Source of the DNA: an uncultured Pelagibacteraceae bacterium
GTDB taxonomy: Bacteria > Pseudomonadota > Alphaproteobacteria > Pelagibacterales > Pelagibacteraceae
Direction: 5' to 3'
Length of the DNA: 57,694 nt
NCBI GenBank assembly: GCA_902599995.1
Contig: CACKHN010000007.1
Location: 1-57,694 of the forward strand
The number at the start of each line of letters is the position of its first letter. The stretch's first letter is position 1. This document shows positions 1-9,194 of this stretch, piece after piece. A program made the position numbers and the translations under genes. Under the pieces are notes generated by a model. The model did no database searches. It was not told the origin of the DNA and was given only the letters and a program-made list of their open reading frames with translations.

Positions 1-819
1 GGATTGAGGGTAGACGAAATGAGCTTCTGTAATTGGTCCTTCTGATTTTGGTAGTACTTTTATAACTTTTGAGGAGCCTGTTACTAAATATTCTGGCAAA
101 GCAGCTAAGCCAACACCCGACTCTACTGCAAGCAATAATCCCATTACACTATTCACCTTCATAATTGTTTTTCTTTTTTTTCCATCATGCATTCCAAGTT
201 TTAAAGCCCAATCAGGATTATAAACTGGTGACGGTGCACCTTTTCCAAATGAAATGAACTTATGTTTGTTCAAATCACTTACAGTTTTTGGCATACCATT
301 TTTCTCTAAATACTTACTTGAACCATAAATATAGTACTTAATATCAACTAACTTTTTTTGAATATAATTAAGCTGTTTAGGTCTTCTCATAAATATTCCA
401 ATGTCAGCTTGTCGAGTACTTAAATCTAATTCTTTATCATCAAAAACTAATTCTATTTCAATTTCAGGGTTCAGGGTCATAAATTCTTGAATTCTGGGTG
501 TTAACCAATGAGTTCCAAAACTTCTTACTGTAGTGATAGTTAATTTACCTGTAGGTTTGTTCTTTTGATCTCCTAATGATGTTTCAACTTCTTTAAGTTT
601 ACTAATTACTTCATGAGCAGTTTTAAAAACATATTCTCCATTTTCAGTAAGAGTTAGTCCTCTAGCATGTCTCTCAAACAATTGAACTTTTAAATCTTGT
701 TCTAAAGATTGTATTTGTCTACTTATAGCAGATTGACTTAGATTTAAATTAACAGTAGCGTTTGTGAAGCTTCCAGCTTCAGCCACTGCATGAAAAATTT
801 TTAATTTATCCCAATCCAT
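1..819 (-). CDS. LysR family transcriptional regulator (C-terminus cut by window edge)
   Basis: I translated this by hand on the minus strand; 273 codons are visible and the gene runs off the left edge, so roughly the last 20-40 residues of a usual LysR protein (about 300) are missing. The N-terminus MDWDKLKIFHAVAEAGSFT and the following LNLSQSAISRQIQSLE form the typical LysR winged helix-turn-helix (residues 3-60). The rest, including the TTVRSFGTHWLTPRIQEF stretch, matches the ligand-sensing domain. The ATG overlaps the TAA of the upstream AcuI-like gene by one base (TAATG), so it is probably translationally coupled to it. The inducer is unknown; co-transcription with the reductase suggests, but does not show, that it controls that operon. 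Confidence 0.93.
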   Translation of the reverse strand, partial: MDWDKLKIFHAVAEAGSFTNATVNLNLSQSAISRQIQSLEQDLKVQLFERHARGLTLTENGEYVFKTAHEVISKLKEVETSLGDQKNKPTGKLTITTVRSFGTHWLTPRIQEFMTLNPEIEIELVFDDKELDLSTRQADIGIFMRRPKQLNYIQKKLVDIKYYIYGSSKYLEKNGMPKTVSDLNKHKFISFGKGAPSPVYNPDWALKLGMHDGKKRKTIMKVNSVMGLLLAVESGVGLAALPEYLVTGSSKVIKVLPKSEGPITEAHFVYPQS

Positions 820-1820
820 TATTTTTTTAAATCCACTAATACTCTTCCAGAAATTTCACCTTTTAAAATTTTTGGATAAGTTTCTATCAATTCCTCTAAA
901 CCAACAGTTAAGATTGATTTTTCTAACAAATCAAAGTCAATTAAATTTGAAGCTTCACCCCAAATAAATTCTCTTCTCTTAATGCTACAATTAGCTGAGT
1001 CCATGCCCCAAAGCTTAATACCTCTTAACATGAAAGGTATAACACTTGTATTTAACTCGTTGTTATTTGCATTACCACAAACTGCTACAATTCCATTAGG
1101 TTTAGTTTGAACAATTGCATTTGCTAAAATTTTTCCACCGACAGTATCTACTACTCCGTCCCATAATCCTTTGTCTATAAGTCTTGGGTCTTTGTCAAAT
1201 TCAGCTCTATTTACAATGTTTTTAGCTCCTAATGATTTTAAGTAATCTGTCTTAGAAGTTTTACCTGAAACTGCAGTCACGTTATATCCTAATTTTGTTA
1301 AAGCCATAATGGCTATACTTCCTACTCCTCCAGTAGCACCTGTTACTAATACATCGTTAACTTTTTCACCTAATAAAATACTTTCCCTTGCTTGAATTGC
1401 AAAAGCACTCATTAACGAAGTAAAGCCTGCTGTTCCTAAAATCATTGCTTGCTTAGTTGTTAGGCTATCAGGTTTTTTTACTAAAAAATCTGCATTTACT
1501 TTTGCTATTTGTGAGTAACCACCATAAAAAATTTCACCTACTCTAAAGCCTGTTAAAATGACTTCATCACCCACTTTAAACTTTGGGTTTTCACTTTCTA
1601 AAACTTTTCCTGCAAAATCTATTCCTGGAATGTGAGGAAATTCTTTTACCAATCTTCCACCATTTTTTAAAATCATTCCATCTTTAAAATTTAAATCTGA
1701 GTAATCTACTTGAACGGTTACATCACCATGTTTTAAGAAACTTTTATCAATTGATTTAACTTCTCTCGTAAAATTTTCGCCCTCTTGACTTACGATTAAT
1801 GCTTTGAATTGATCAGACAC
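819..1820 (-). CDS. acuI: YhdH/AcuI-type medium-chain oxidoreductase (probable acryloyl-CoA reductase)
   Basis: A 333-residue zinc-free medium-chain dehydrogenase/reductase. An N-terminal GroES-like domain (YSDLNFKDGMILKNGG, then HIPGIDFAGKV) is followed by a Rossmann domain with VTGATGGVGSIAIMAL near residue 160. These are hallmarks of the YhdH/YhfP/AcuI family, whose characterised members reduce acryloyl-CoA to propionyl-CoA with NADPH and protect against acrylate, for example from DMSP cleavage. It follows folE after one base and overlaps the LysR start. No DMSP lyase is visible nearby, so the substrate is inferred from family only. Other quinone-oxidoreductase-like activities remain possible. 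Confidence 0.8.
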   Translation of the reverse strand: MSDQFKALIVSQEGENFTREVKSIDKSFLKHGDVTVQVDYSDLNFKDGMILKNGGRLVKEFPHIPGIDFAGKVLESENPKFKVGDEVILTGFRVGEIFYGGYSQIAKVNADFLVKKPDSLTTKQAMILGTAGFTSLMSAFAIQARESILLGEKVNDVLVTGATGGVGSIAIMALTKLGYNVTAVSGKTSKTDYLKSLGAKNIVNRAEFDKDPRLIDKGLWDGVVDTVGGKILANAIVQTKPNGIVAVCGNANNNELNTSVIPFMLRGIKLWGMDSANCSIKRREFIWGEASNLIDFDLLEKSILTVGLEELIETYPKILKGEISGRVLVDLKK

Positions 1821-1821
1821 T

Positions 1822-2439
1822 TTAATCTTTTGGTATACTTATAAATCTTAAATATCTATTTTGATAACTTAGGTCTTCTTTGAATTGACCTAAATAATAA
1901 TTTGTTACCGTTGTTGCTTGTTCTTTTTTTATTCCTCTCATAGTCATACATTGATGAGTCGAGTCTATTGTTACCGCTACTCCTTTGGCTTCTAAAGACT
2001 CCATCAAAGTTTTAGCTATTTGCATTGTCAACCTTTCTTGTGTTTGCAGTCTTTTTGAAAATACTTCGACAACTCTTGCAAGTTTACTTAAGCCTACAAC
2101 TCTTTCTTTTGGAATATAAGCAACATGAGCTTTTCCAATAATTGGGGCCATATGGTGTTCACAATGACTTTGAACTGAAATATTCTTTTGAATAACCATG
2201 TCATCATATCCATCTACATCTCCAAAAGTTTTATCTAAAATTTTATTTGGATCAACTTTGTAGCCACCAAAATACTCTTTGTAAGCCTTCATTACTCTTT
2301 TTGGAGTTTCTAAAAGTCCTTCTCTGTTTGGATCTTCACCCAACCAAGTTAAAATAGTTTTGAAAGCTTGTTCAGCTTCTTTGTCAGTAACTTCGCTTGT
2401 TTCAACAATTTTATTGTCAGTATTTTTTACTAATTTCAT
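1822..2439 (-). CDS. folE: GTP cyclohydrolase I
   Basis: A 205-residue protein of normal length for FolE, which converts GTP to 7,8-dihydroneopterin triphosphate, the first step of folate (and pterin) synthesis. Recognisable motifs are TPKRVMKAYKEYFGGY near residue 47, SHCEHHMAPIIGKAHVAYIP with the zinc cysteine and histidine, VVGLSKLARVVEVFSKRLQ, and STHQCMTMRG with the second zinc cysteine. It is the first gene of a three-gene minus-strand operon (folE, AcuI-like, LysR) and is divergent from hisI. Folate supply fits the many tetrahydrofolate-using enzymes in the window. Confidence 0.97.
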   Translation of the reverse strand: MKLVKNTDNKIVETSEVTDKEAEQAFKTILTWLGEDPNREGLLETPKRVMKAYKEYFGGYKVDPNKILDKTFGDVDGYDDMVIQKNISVQSHCEHHMAPIIGKAHVAYIPKERVVGLSKLARVVEVFSKRLQTQERLTMQIAKTLMESLEAKGVAVTIDSTHQCMTMRGIKKEQATTVTNYYLGQFKEDLSYQNRYLRFISIPKD

Positions 2440-2484
2440 AGCGGCCTTTTATACAGTAAATACTTAATTTTAAAATATTTAATA

Positions 2485-2512
2485 TAGTGAGATTTATGCT
2501 AAATAGTCACTA
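2485..2512. promoter_or_regulatory. Imperfect dyad in the folE-hisI divergent region
   Basis: TAGTGA (2485-2490) is mirrored by TCACTA (2507-2512). An inner TTTA/TAAA pair flanks a TGC centre, giving about 10 paired bases with an internal mismatch. It ends three bases before the hisI ATG and lies in the only 76 bases between the divergent folE and hisI genes. It could be an operator or a leader hairpin, or chance in AT-rich DNA. Confidence 0.3.
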
Positions 2513-2515
2513 CAT

Positions 2516-2983
2516 ATGTTCAAAAAAAGAGAAAATGTACAGGAAATTGAGGAAGGAAATCTTTTATCTCCAAAATTTGATAATGATGGCCTTATTCCAG
2601 TAATTACAGTTTGCTTGCATACAAAAGATGTTCTAATGCACGGATATATGAATGTTGAGGCATTGAAAAAAACAATAGAGACTAAAGAGGCTCATTATTT
2701 TAGTCGATCAAGAAAAGCTATTTGGCACAAAGGTAAGACAAGTGGTTTCACACAAAAAGTTACAGAAATTAGAATTGATGACGATCAAGACTCTATTTGG
2801 TTAACCGTTGATATTGGTGATGGAGCAAGTTGCCATGTTGGCTATCGATCATGTTTTTATCGATCTATTCCAATGGGTCCAATTGAAAATGGTCGGAAAG
2901 TTGAAATGAAATTTTTAGAGGATGAAAAAAAATTTGATCCTGAAGAAGTTTATAAAGGTCAACCTAATCCTACTAAGATTTAA
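2516..2983 (+). CDS. hisI: Phosphoribosyl-AMP cyclohydrolase
   Basis: A 155-residue HisI that opens the adenine ring of phosphoribosyl-AMP in the third step of histidine synthesis. The domain spans about residues 25-125: MHGYMNVEALKKTIETKEAHYFSRSRKAIWHKG is characteristic, followed by the metal-site segment with DGASCHVGYRSCFYR. The protein is the separate alphaproteobacterial type, without the HisE domain. Its stop codon is immediately followed by the ATG of the DUF2237 gene, so the two probably share a transcript. Confidence 0.95.
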   Translation: MFKKRENVQEIEEGNLLSPKFDNDGLIPVITVCLHTKDVLMHGYMNVEALKKTIETKEAHYFSRSRKAIWHKGKTSGFTQKVTEIRIDDDQDSIWLTVDIGDGASCHVGYRSCFYRSIPMGPIENGRKVEMKFLEDEKKFDPEEVYKGQPNPTKI

Positions 2984-3358
2984 ATGAAAGAAAAACAAAA
3001 AAATGTTCTAGGTGAAGATCTAGAAGAATGCTCTAATGATCCATTAACTGGATGGTTTAGAGACGGTTGTTGTAACACAGATGAAAATGATCATGGTGTA
3101 CATACTGTTTGTGCAAAAGTAACCACCGAATGTTTAGAATGGTTAAAAGAAGCAGGTAATGATTTAATTACCCCTCACCCAGAATTTGGATTTCCTGGTT
3201 TAAAGGATGGAGATGGTTGGTGTTTATGTGCTAGCTGGTATGCAAAAGCTGTCGAGGCTGACAAAGCTTGTCCTATTTTCTTGAAAAGAACTCATCAAAA
3301 TACCTTAAAATATGTTCCAATTGAAACTTTAAAAAAGTTTGCAATAGATTTATCGTAA
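2984..3358 (+). CDS. DUF2237 family protein
   Basis: A 124-residue cytosolic protein of the conserved DUF2237 family, function unknown. Recognisable features are NVLGEDLEECSNDPLTGWFRDGCC at the N-terminus, with a cysteine pair, then the invariant-looking HTVCAKVTTECLEWLKEAGNDL and PGLKDGDGWCLCASWYAKA. The several conserved cysteines suggest a metal or redox role, but that is a guess. The ATG directly abuts the hisI stop, and its own stop nearly touches the convergent ETF-QO gene. Confidence 0.85.
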   Translation: MKEKQKNVLGEDLEECSNDPLTGWFRDGCCNTDENDHGVHTVCAKVTTECLEWLKEAGNDLITPHPEFGFPGLKDGDGWCLCASWYAKAVEADKACPIFLKRTHQNTLKYVPIETLKKFAIDLS

Positions 3359-3359
3359 T

Positions 3360-4979
3360 TTACATATTTCCATATTTAGGTCCACCTCCACCCTCAGGAG
3401 TTACCCAAATAATATTTTGTGATGGTTCTTTAATATCACAAGTTTTACAGTGAATACAGTTTTGTGAATTGATGACAAATTTATTTACTTCATTTTCTTT
3501 TTGAACTTCATAAACTCCTGCAGGACAATATCTTTGAGCAGGTTCATCAAATTTTTCTAGAGTATAATTAATTGGTAAATTAGGGTCTTTAAGTTTTAAG
3601 TGAACTGGCTGATTATCTGCATGATTTGTACCTGTTAAATAAACTGAACTTGTTTTATCAAAAGTTAAAACATTGTCATATTTTGGATAATTTATTTTTG
3701 GCATATCTTTAGCTGGTTTTAAGGTTTCATGATCTGCATGTTTATGTTTTAAAGTAAAAGGCATTTTTCCTCTAAATAAAATTTGATCTATACCTGTAAA
3801 TATTATTCCTAATATTAATCCCCAACTAAAACTAGGTTTGACATTTCTTGCCTCAAACAATTCTTTGTAAAGCCAACTATTTTTAAATTTTTGCTCAAAT
3901 ATAGATAAATCTTTGTTATCTTTTAAATGCTCATTTATAGTTTCAGCAGCTATTATCCCACTTTTCATAGCTGTATGAGAGCCTTTGATTTTTGGCATAT
4001 TTAAAGTTCCCGCATCACAGCCAACTAACAATGCTCCTGGCATAAACATCTGAGGTAAACTTTGAAAACCTCCCTCAATTAAAGCTCTTGCACCGTATGA
4101 AATTCTTTTTCCACCTTCTATAACTTTTCTGATAGCTGGATGAGTTTTAAATCTTTGAAACTCATCGTATGGAGATAAATGAGGGTTTTTATAATCTAAA
4201 CCTATAACATAACCTAAAAAAACCTGTTTATTTTCTGCATGATACATAAAACTTCCGCCGTAAGTGTTGTTATCTAATGGCCATCCAGCTGTGTGCATTA
4301 CTAAACCTTCTTCGTGAGTTTTCTCGTCAATTTCCCAAATTTCTTTGAACCCTATTCCATACTGTTGTGGATCTTTTCCTTTATTTAATTCAAATTTTTG
4401 AATTAATTCCTTTCCAAGATGGCCTCTGCAACCCTCAGCAAAAACTGTTACCTTACCTAATAGTTCAATACCTGGCTCAAAACTATCTTTTTTATTTCCT
4501 TCTTTATCTATGCCCATATCTTGAGTAGCAACTCCTTTTACAGATCCATCATCGTTGTATAAAATTTCACTTGCAGGAAATCCTGGAAATATTTCTACAC
4601 CTAAATTTTCCGCTTGCTCAGCAAGCCATCTACATAAATTTGCTAAACTAATAATATAATTTTTATGATTTTGCTGAACCGCAGGAAGCAACCAAGTTGG
4701 CCAGCTTAATGATTTTGTTTTTCCTAAAAATAAAAATTTTTCTTTTGATACTTTGATTTTAATTGGTGAATTTAATTCTCTCCAATTAGGTAATAATTCA
4801 TCTAACGCACGCGTCTCAAAAACATTACCACTTAAAATATGTGCACCTATTTCTGAAGCTTTTTCTAGTAAGCAAACATTTAGATTTGGATCTAATTGTT
4901 TTAGTTTTATTGCTGTTGATAAACCTGATGGCCCACCACCAATAATAACAACATCATATTCCATCGATTCCCTAGACAT
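3360..4979 (-). CDS. Electron transfer flavoprotein-ubiquinone oxidoreductase
   Basis: A 539-residue membrane-associated flavoprotein that passes electrons from reduced ETF to ubiquinone. An N-terminal FAD motif (DVVIIGGGPSGLSTAIKL, residues 9-26) is followed by the quinone/FAD region, including MFMPGALLVGCDAGTLNMPKIKG. A C-terminal ferredoxin-like segment carries the 4Fe-4S cysteines (RYCPAG, then CIHCKTCDIK) and ends in TPEGGGGPKYGNM, as in mitochondrial ETF-QO. It lies 23 bases downstream of etfA at the end of the DMGDH-etfB-etfA run, so the whole chain from dimethylglycine to the quinone pool is encoded together. Confidence 0.96.
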   Translation of the reverse strand: MSRESMEYDVVIIGGGPSGLSTAIKLKQLDPNLNVCLLEKASEIGAHILSGNVFETRALDELLPNWRELNSPIKIKVSKEKFLFLGKTKSLSWPTWLLPAVQQNHKNYIISLANLCRWLAEQAENLGVEIFPGFPASEILYNDDGSVKGVATQDMGIDKEGNKKDSFEPGIELLGKVTVFAEGCRGHLGKELIQKFELNKGKDPQQYGIGFKEIWEIDEKTHEEGLVMHTAGWPLDNNTYGGSFMYHAENKQVFLGYVIGLDYKNPHLSPYDEFQRFKTHPAIRKVIEGGKRISYGARALIEGGFQSLPQMFMPGALLVGCDAGTLNMPKIKGSHTAMKSGIIAAETINEHLKDNKDLSIFEQKFKNSWLYKELFEARNVKPSFSWGLILGIIFTGIDQILFRGKMPFTLKHKHADHETLKPAKDMPKINYPKYDNVLTFDKTSSVYLTGTNHADNQPVHLKLKDPNLPINYTLEKFDEPAQRYCPAGVYEVQKENEVNKFVINSQNCIHCKTCDIKEPSQNIIWVTPEGGGGPKYGNM

Positions 4980-5002
4980 AGACTAGTTTTTAACTGTAAG
5001 GA

Positions 5003-5956
5003 TTATTTTTGTATAGTGTTTAATTTGTTCAGCTCTTCCATGAACTGTGGAAGTGCTTCAAATAGATCAGCTTCAAGGCCATAATCTGCTACACTAAATA
5101 TTGGAGCCTCTCCATCTTTATTGATTGCGACAATTACTTTACTCTCTTTCATTCCAGCTAAATGCTGGATTGCCCCTGAAATTCCAATCGCAATATATAA
5201 ATCTGGTACAACAACTTTTCCAGTTTGACCAACTTGATGGTCGTTACTTATATAACCTGCATCTACTGCAGCTCTTGATGCACCAATAGCTGCACCTAAT
5301 TTATCTGCAACTTCTGTTATTAATTTAAAATTATCTCCACTCTGCATCCCTCTACCACCTGAAACAACAATTCTTGCAGTTCCTAATTCTGGTCTGTCAG
5401 ATTTAATTTCTTCTCTCTTAATAAATTTTGTATTAGAAAATTCTTCACCAGCCTCTCCTTTTTCAATTGTTGCAGTTCCACCAGAACTTTCGCATGGTTC
5501 AAAAGATGTAGGTCTGATCGTTACACATTTTTTTGCATCATTTGTTTTAACTGTGGCAAAAGCGTTTCCTGCATAAATAGGTCTTAGAAAAGTATCAGGT
5601 GATATCACTTTTATAATATCACTTACCTGAGAAGTATCTAAATGAGCAGCAACTCTTGGCATTAAGTTTTTACCAAACGTGTTTGCAGAACAAACAATAT
5701 GAGAATAATTTTCTGCAAGTTTAACAATTGCTGGTGCAAAGTTTTCAGCTGTAAAATTTTCATAATGTGGTGCCTCTATACTAATTACTTTTTTAACCAC
5801 TGGTAATTCAGACAGTTTTTTTGCAGCATTCTCGCTATTTTGACCAATAATTACCGCATGAACTTCAGTATCGATTTGAGATGCAGCAGTTGCAGCGTTT
5901 AAAGTAAAAGGCCTTAACTCTTTATTGTTATGTTCTGCTATAAGTAATACAGCCAT
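5003..5956 (-). CDS. etfA: Electron transfer flavoprotein alpha subunit
   Basis: A 317-residue ETF alpha subunit, the FAD-binding partner of EtfB. The C-terminal FAD domain shows VVSGGRGMQSGDNFKL (near residue 197), GASRAAVDAGYISNDHQVGQTGK and IAIGISGAIQHLAGMK, all diagnostic for EtfA. The N-terminal half has the ETF fold. Its ATG overlaps the stop of etfB by one base. It is expected to accept electrons from the dimethylglycine dehydrogenase encoded upstream and hand them to ETF-QO. Confidence 0.97.
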   Translation of the reverse strand: MAVLLIAEHNNKELRPFTLNAATAASQIDTEVHAVIIGQNSENAAKKLSELPVVKKVISIEAPHYENFTAENFAPAIVKLAENYSHIVCSANTFGKNLMPRVAAHLDTSQVSDIIKVISPDTFLRPIYAGNAFATVKTNDAKKCVTIRPTSFEPCESSGGTATIEKGEAGEEFSNTKFIKREEIKSDRPELGTARIVVSGGRGMQSGDNFKLITEVADKLGAAIGASRAAVDAGYISNDHQVGQTGKVVVPDLYIAIGISGAIQHLAGMKESKVIVAINKDGEAPIFSVADYGLEADLFEALPQFMEELNKLNTIQK

Positions 5957-6705
5957 TATATAACTTTTGCCTCGTTTTTTAATTTTTGAACTAATTCAGC
6001 AACATTTGCTACTTTAATACCAGCTTTTCTTTTTGGTGGTTCCTCAACTTTTAATTGCTGAACTCTTGGGGTGATATCAATTCCTAAATCAGAAACATTT
6101 ATTTCCTCTATAGGTTTTTTCTTTGCCTTCATAATATTTGGTAATGATGCGTATCTAGGTTCATTTAATCTTAAATCACAGGTTACAATTGCTGGAATAT
6201 TAATTTCAACAGTTTCAAGACCTTCGTCAATTTCTCTAGTAACCTCTAAAGAATTATCTTTTACTTCTATATTCGATGCAAAAGTTGCTTGTGGCCAATT
6301 TAATAAAGCACTTAGCATTTGCCCTGTTTGATTACAATCATCATCAATTGCTTGTTTGCCCATAAAAACTAAATCTGGTTTTTCTTTTTCTACAATTTTT
6401 TGTATAATTTTTGAAACAGCTAGAGGCTCTAAAACACCTTCCGTCTTTACATGAATTCCTTTATCTGCTCCAACTGCTAAAGCTTTTCTAACAGTCTCTT
6501 GAGCTTTTTCTTCTCCTACTGTTATTGCAACGATCTCCGTTGCTTTACCTGTCTCTTTTATTTTAACCGCTTCCTCAATAGCGTTATCATCAGGAGGATT
6601 AGTTGACATTTTGACATTGTCTGTAACCACACCTGAGCCATCCTCTTTCACTCTAATTTGAACGTTATAATCAATTACTCTTTTTACAGCGACTAAAATT
6701 TTCAT
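5956..6705 (-). CDS. etfB: Electron transfer flavoprotein beta subunit
   Basis: A 249-residue ETF beta subunit of normal length. It starts MKILVAVKRVIDYNVQIRVK and contains the conserved NPPDDNAIEEAVKIKE and FMGKQAIDDDCNQTGQMLSA segments, plus the recognition-loop region LPNIMKAKKKPIEE near the C-terminus. It overlaps the stop of the dimethylglycine dehydrogenase gene by one base and etfA by one base. Order and overlap argue for a dedicated ETF for that dehydrogenase, although ETF can also serve acyl-CoA dehydrogenases. Confidence 0.97.
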   Translation of the reverse strand: MKILVAVKRVIDYNVQIRVKEDGSGVVTDNVKMSTNPPDDNAIEEAVKIKETGKATEIVAITVGEEKAQETVRKALAVGADKGIHVKTEGVLEPLAVSKIIQKIVEKEKPDLVFMGKQAIDDDCNQTGQMLSALLNWPQATFASNIEVKDNSLEVTREIDEGLETVEINIPAIVTCDLRLNEPRYASLPNIMKAKKKPIEEINVSDLGIDITPRVQQLKVEEPPKRKAGIKVANVAELVQKLKNEAKVI

Positions 6706-9137
6706 TATGCTCTCAATAAATTATTTTCTTTATCGTATGGACTTTCTTCTAATACAGTAGCCTCATACATTTCTCCCAAGATATCAACTTGTAATTTGTC
6801 ACCCACATTTGCAAAATCAGGTTTAACCATTGCTAATGCTATTGATTTATCTAATCTAAAACCAAACTCACCGCCAGTTGCTCTTCCAACAACTTTACTA
6901 TCTTTATATATAGGGTTATTCCCTAATACATCTGCATCTTTTGTATTATGCACTTCAAGAGTAACTAATTTGTTATCAAATCCCTTTTCCCTCCATTTAT
7001 TTAAGGCTTCCAATCCAATAAAATTACCTTTGTTAGGATGAATAAATCTATCCAACCCAGACTCGTAAGGTGAATATTCAATTGATAATTCTGTGCCTAC
7101 AAGTTTGTATGATTTTTCTAATCTTAAACTATTCATAGCTCTTATGCCAAATGGTTTTATTCCTAAATCCTTACCTGCATCCAACAATTTATCAAAAATA
7201 TGATTTTGATATTCTATTGGGTGATGCAATTCCCATCCTAGCTCACCTACAAAATTTACTCTCATCGCATTAACTGGAGCATAACCAACATTAACCTTTT
7301 TAGCAGTTAACCATTTAAAATTTTCATTTGAAAAATCATCAGTGGAAACTTTTTGCATCAAATCTCTTGCTTTTGGACCAGCGACCACAAGTACACCTGT
7401 ATTATTAGTTAAATCTTCAAATATCACTGAGCCATCAGTTGGCATCCATTTTTGTATCCAATCATGATCCAATCTCAAATTTGCTCCTGCAGAAACAAGA
7501 TAGTATGAATTTTCTGCCTCTTTCATAATTGTGAATTCAGAATGCACACCTCCTTTAGTATTTAAAGCATGACATAAATTTATTCTGCCAATTTTTTTTG
7601 GTAGTTTGTTTGCAACTAAAAAATCTAAAAATTCCTCAGCCTTAGGTCCTCTTATTCTGCATTTAGCAAATGCTGTCATATCTAACAAACCAACATTTTC
7701 TTTAACGTTTTGACACTCTTTTTTAATTGCATCGAACCATTTTGATCGTCTAAACGACCAATCATCTTTTTGTTCCATGCCATCAGTTGCAAAAAAGTTT
7801 GGTCTTTCCCAACCAAATTTTTGTCCAAAAACCGCACCCAAATTTTTCATTCTTTCATAACAAGGTGCTGTTCTTAAAGGTCTTGCTGCTGGTCTTTCTT
7901 CATCAGGATAATGAGTGATAAAAACATGACTGTATGCTTCCTCATTTTTTGCTTTTAAGTATGATTTAGTTGCATAATTTCCATAACGTCTTGGTTCAAC
8001 TCCCAACATATCAATAGTAGGTTCGCCGTCTACAATCCACTCAGCTAACTGCCAGCCAGCTCCACCTGCTGCAGTAATTCCAAAACTGTGACCTTCATTA
8101 ATCCAAAAATTTTTTAATCCCCAAGCTGGACCAACTATTGGATTTCCGTCAGGTGTGTAACAGATTGCACCATTATAAACTTTTTTTACACCAACTTCTC
8201 CAAAAGCAGGCACTCTGTGAATTGCTCCTTCAATATGTGGAGCTAATCTATCTAGATCTTCTTGAAACAATTCGTACTCTGAATTTTTTGATGGACCTTC
8301 AACATAACAAGCTGGCGCACCATCTTCATAAGGTCCTAATATCAATCCACCTGCTTCTTCTCGCATATACCATCGACTATCACTATCTCTAAGAACTCCC
8401 ATTTCAGGAAGACCTTCTTTTTTTCTTTTTTGAATTTCAGGATGAGGTTCAGTTACAATATATTGATGCTCAACTGGAATTACTGGAATATCTAAACCTA
8501 CCATTTCACCAGTTTGTCTTGCGAAATTTCCAGAACATGAAATTACATGCTCACACTCAATTGAACCTTTATCTGTTTCTACTATCCAGCCGTGTTTAGT
8601 TTGTTTCATACTTGTTACAGCTGTATTTCTATAAATTTCAGCACCTCTATTTCTTGCACCAGTTGCTAAAGCTTGAGTTAAATCTGCTGGCTGAATATAT
8701 CCATCTTCTGGGTGTTGTATTGCGCCAACTAAATCATCTGTATGACACAATGGCCAAATTTCTTTTACTTGTTGAGGAGTTAAAAATTTAACATCCACCC
8801 CAATAGTTTGTGCAACACCTGCATATTGATGATACTCATCCATTCTATCTTTAGTGCTAGCCAATCGAATATTTGAAACAACACTAAAACCAACATTCTT
8901 TCCAGTTTCTTCCTCTAAAGTTTTGTAAAGATTAACTGCGTATTTATGAAGCTGTCCGACCGAATAACTCATGTTAAACAAAGGTAATAAACCAGCTGCA
9001 TGCCAGGTTGACCCTGAGGTTAATTCTTTTCTTTCAACTAAAACAACATCTGACCAACCTTTTTTTGCTAGATGATAAAGAGCACTTACTCCTACAACCC
9101 CACCACCAACTACAACAACTTTGGTTTTTGTTTTCAT
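6705..9137 (-). CDS. Dimethylglycine (or sarcosine) dehydrogenase, FAD/GcvT fusion
   Basis: An 810-residue protein with an N-terminal DAO-type FAD domain (VVVVGGGVVGVSALYHLA), a middle FAO_M region and a C-terminal GcvT tetrahydrofolate domain (from about residue 430). Such enzymes demethylate dimethylglycine to sarcosine, or sarcosine to glycine, transferring the methyl carbon to tetrahydrofolate as 5,10-methylene-THF. The SGSTWHAAGLLP motif places a histidine at residue 46 where mammalian DMGDH binds FAD covalently. The next genes are etfB, etfA and ETF-QO, matching the known electron route. Dimethylglycine is the favoured substrate because a separate sarcosine oxidase (soxBDAG) is present at 27-32 kb; sequence alone does not settle it. 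Confidence 0.9.
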   Translation of the reverse strand: MKTKTKVVVVGGGVVGVSALYHLAKKGWSDVVLVERKELTSGSTWHAAGLLPLFNMSYSVGQLHKYAVNLYKTLEEETGKNVGFSVVSNIRLASTKDRMDEYHQYAGVAQTIGVDVKFLTPQQVKEIWPLCHTDDLVGAIQHPEDGYIQPADLTQALATGARNRGAEIYRNTAVTSMKQTKHGWIVETDKGSIECEHVISCSGNFARQTGEMVGLDIPVIPVEHQYIVTEPHPEIQKRKKEGLPEMGVLRDSDSRWYMREEAGGLILGPYEDGAPACYVEGPSKNSEYELFQEDLDRLAPHIEGAIHRVPAFGEVGVKKVYNGAICYTPDGNPIVGPAWGLKNFWINEGHSFGITAAGGAGWQLAEWIVDGEPTIDMLGVEPRRYGNYATKSYLKAKNEEAYSHVFITHYPDEERPAARPLRTAPCYERMKNLGAVFGQKFGWERPNFFATDGMEQKDDWSFRRSKWFDAIKKECQNVKENVGLLDMTAFAKCRIRGPKAEEFLDFLVANKLPKKIGRINLCHALNTKGGVHSEFTIMKEAENSYYLVSAGANLRLDHDWIQKWMPTDGSVIFEDLTNNTGVLVVAGPKARDLMQKVSTDDFSNENFKWLTAKKVNVGYAPVNAMRVNFVGELGWELHHPIEYQNHIFDKLLDAGKDLGIKPFGIRAMNSLRLEKSYKLVGTELSIEYSPYESGLDRFIHPNKGNFIGLEALNKWREKGFDNKLVTLEVHNTKDADVLGNNPIYKDSKVVGRATGGEFGFRLDKSIALAMVKPDFANVGDKLQVDILGEMYEATVLEESPYDKENNLLRA

Positions 9138-9194
9138 TGAACGATTTCTACTAAATTTTCATTAATTACGAAACAAAAATGTATCAACAATATA

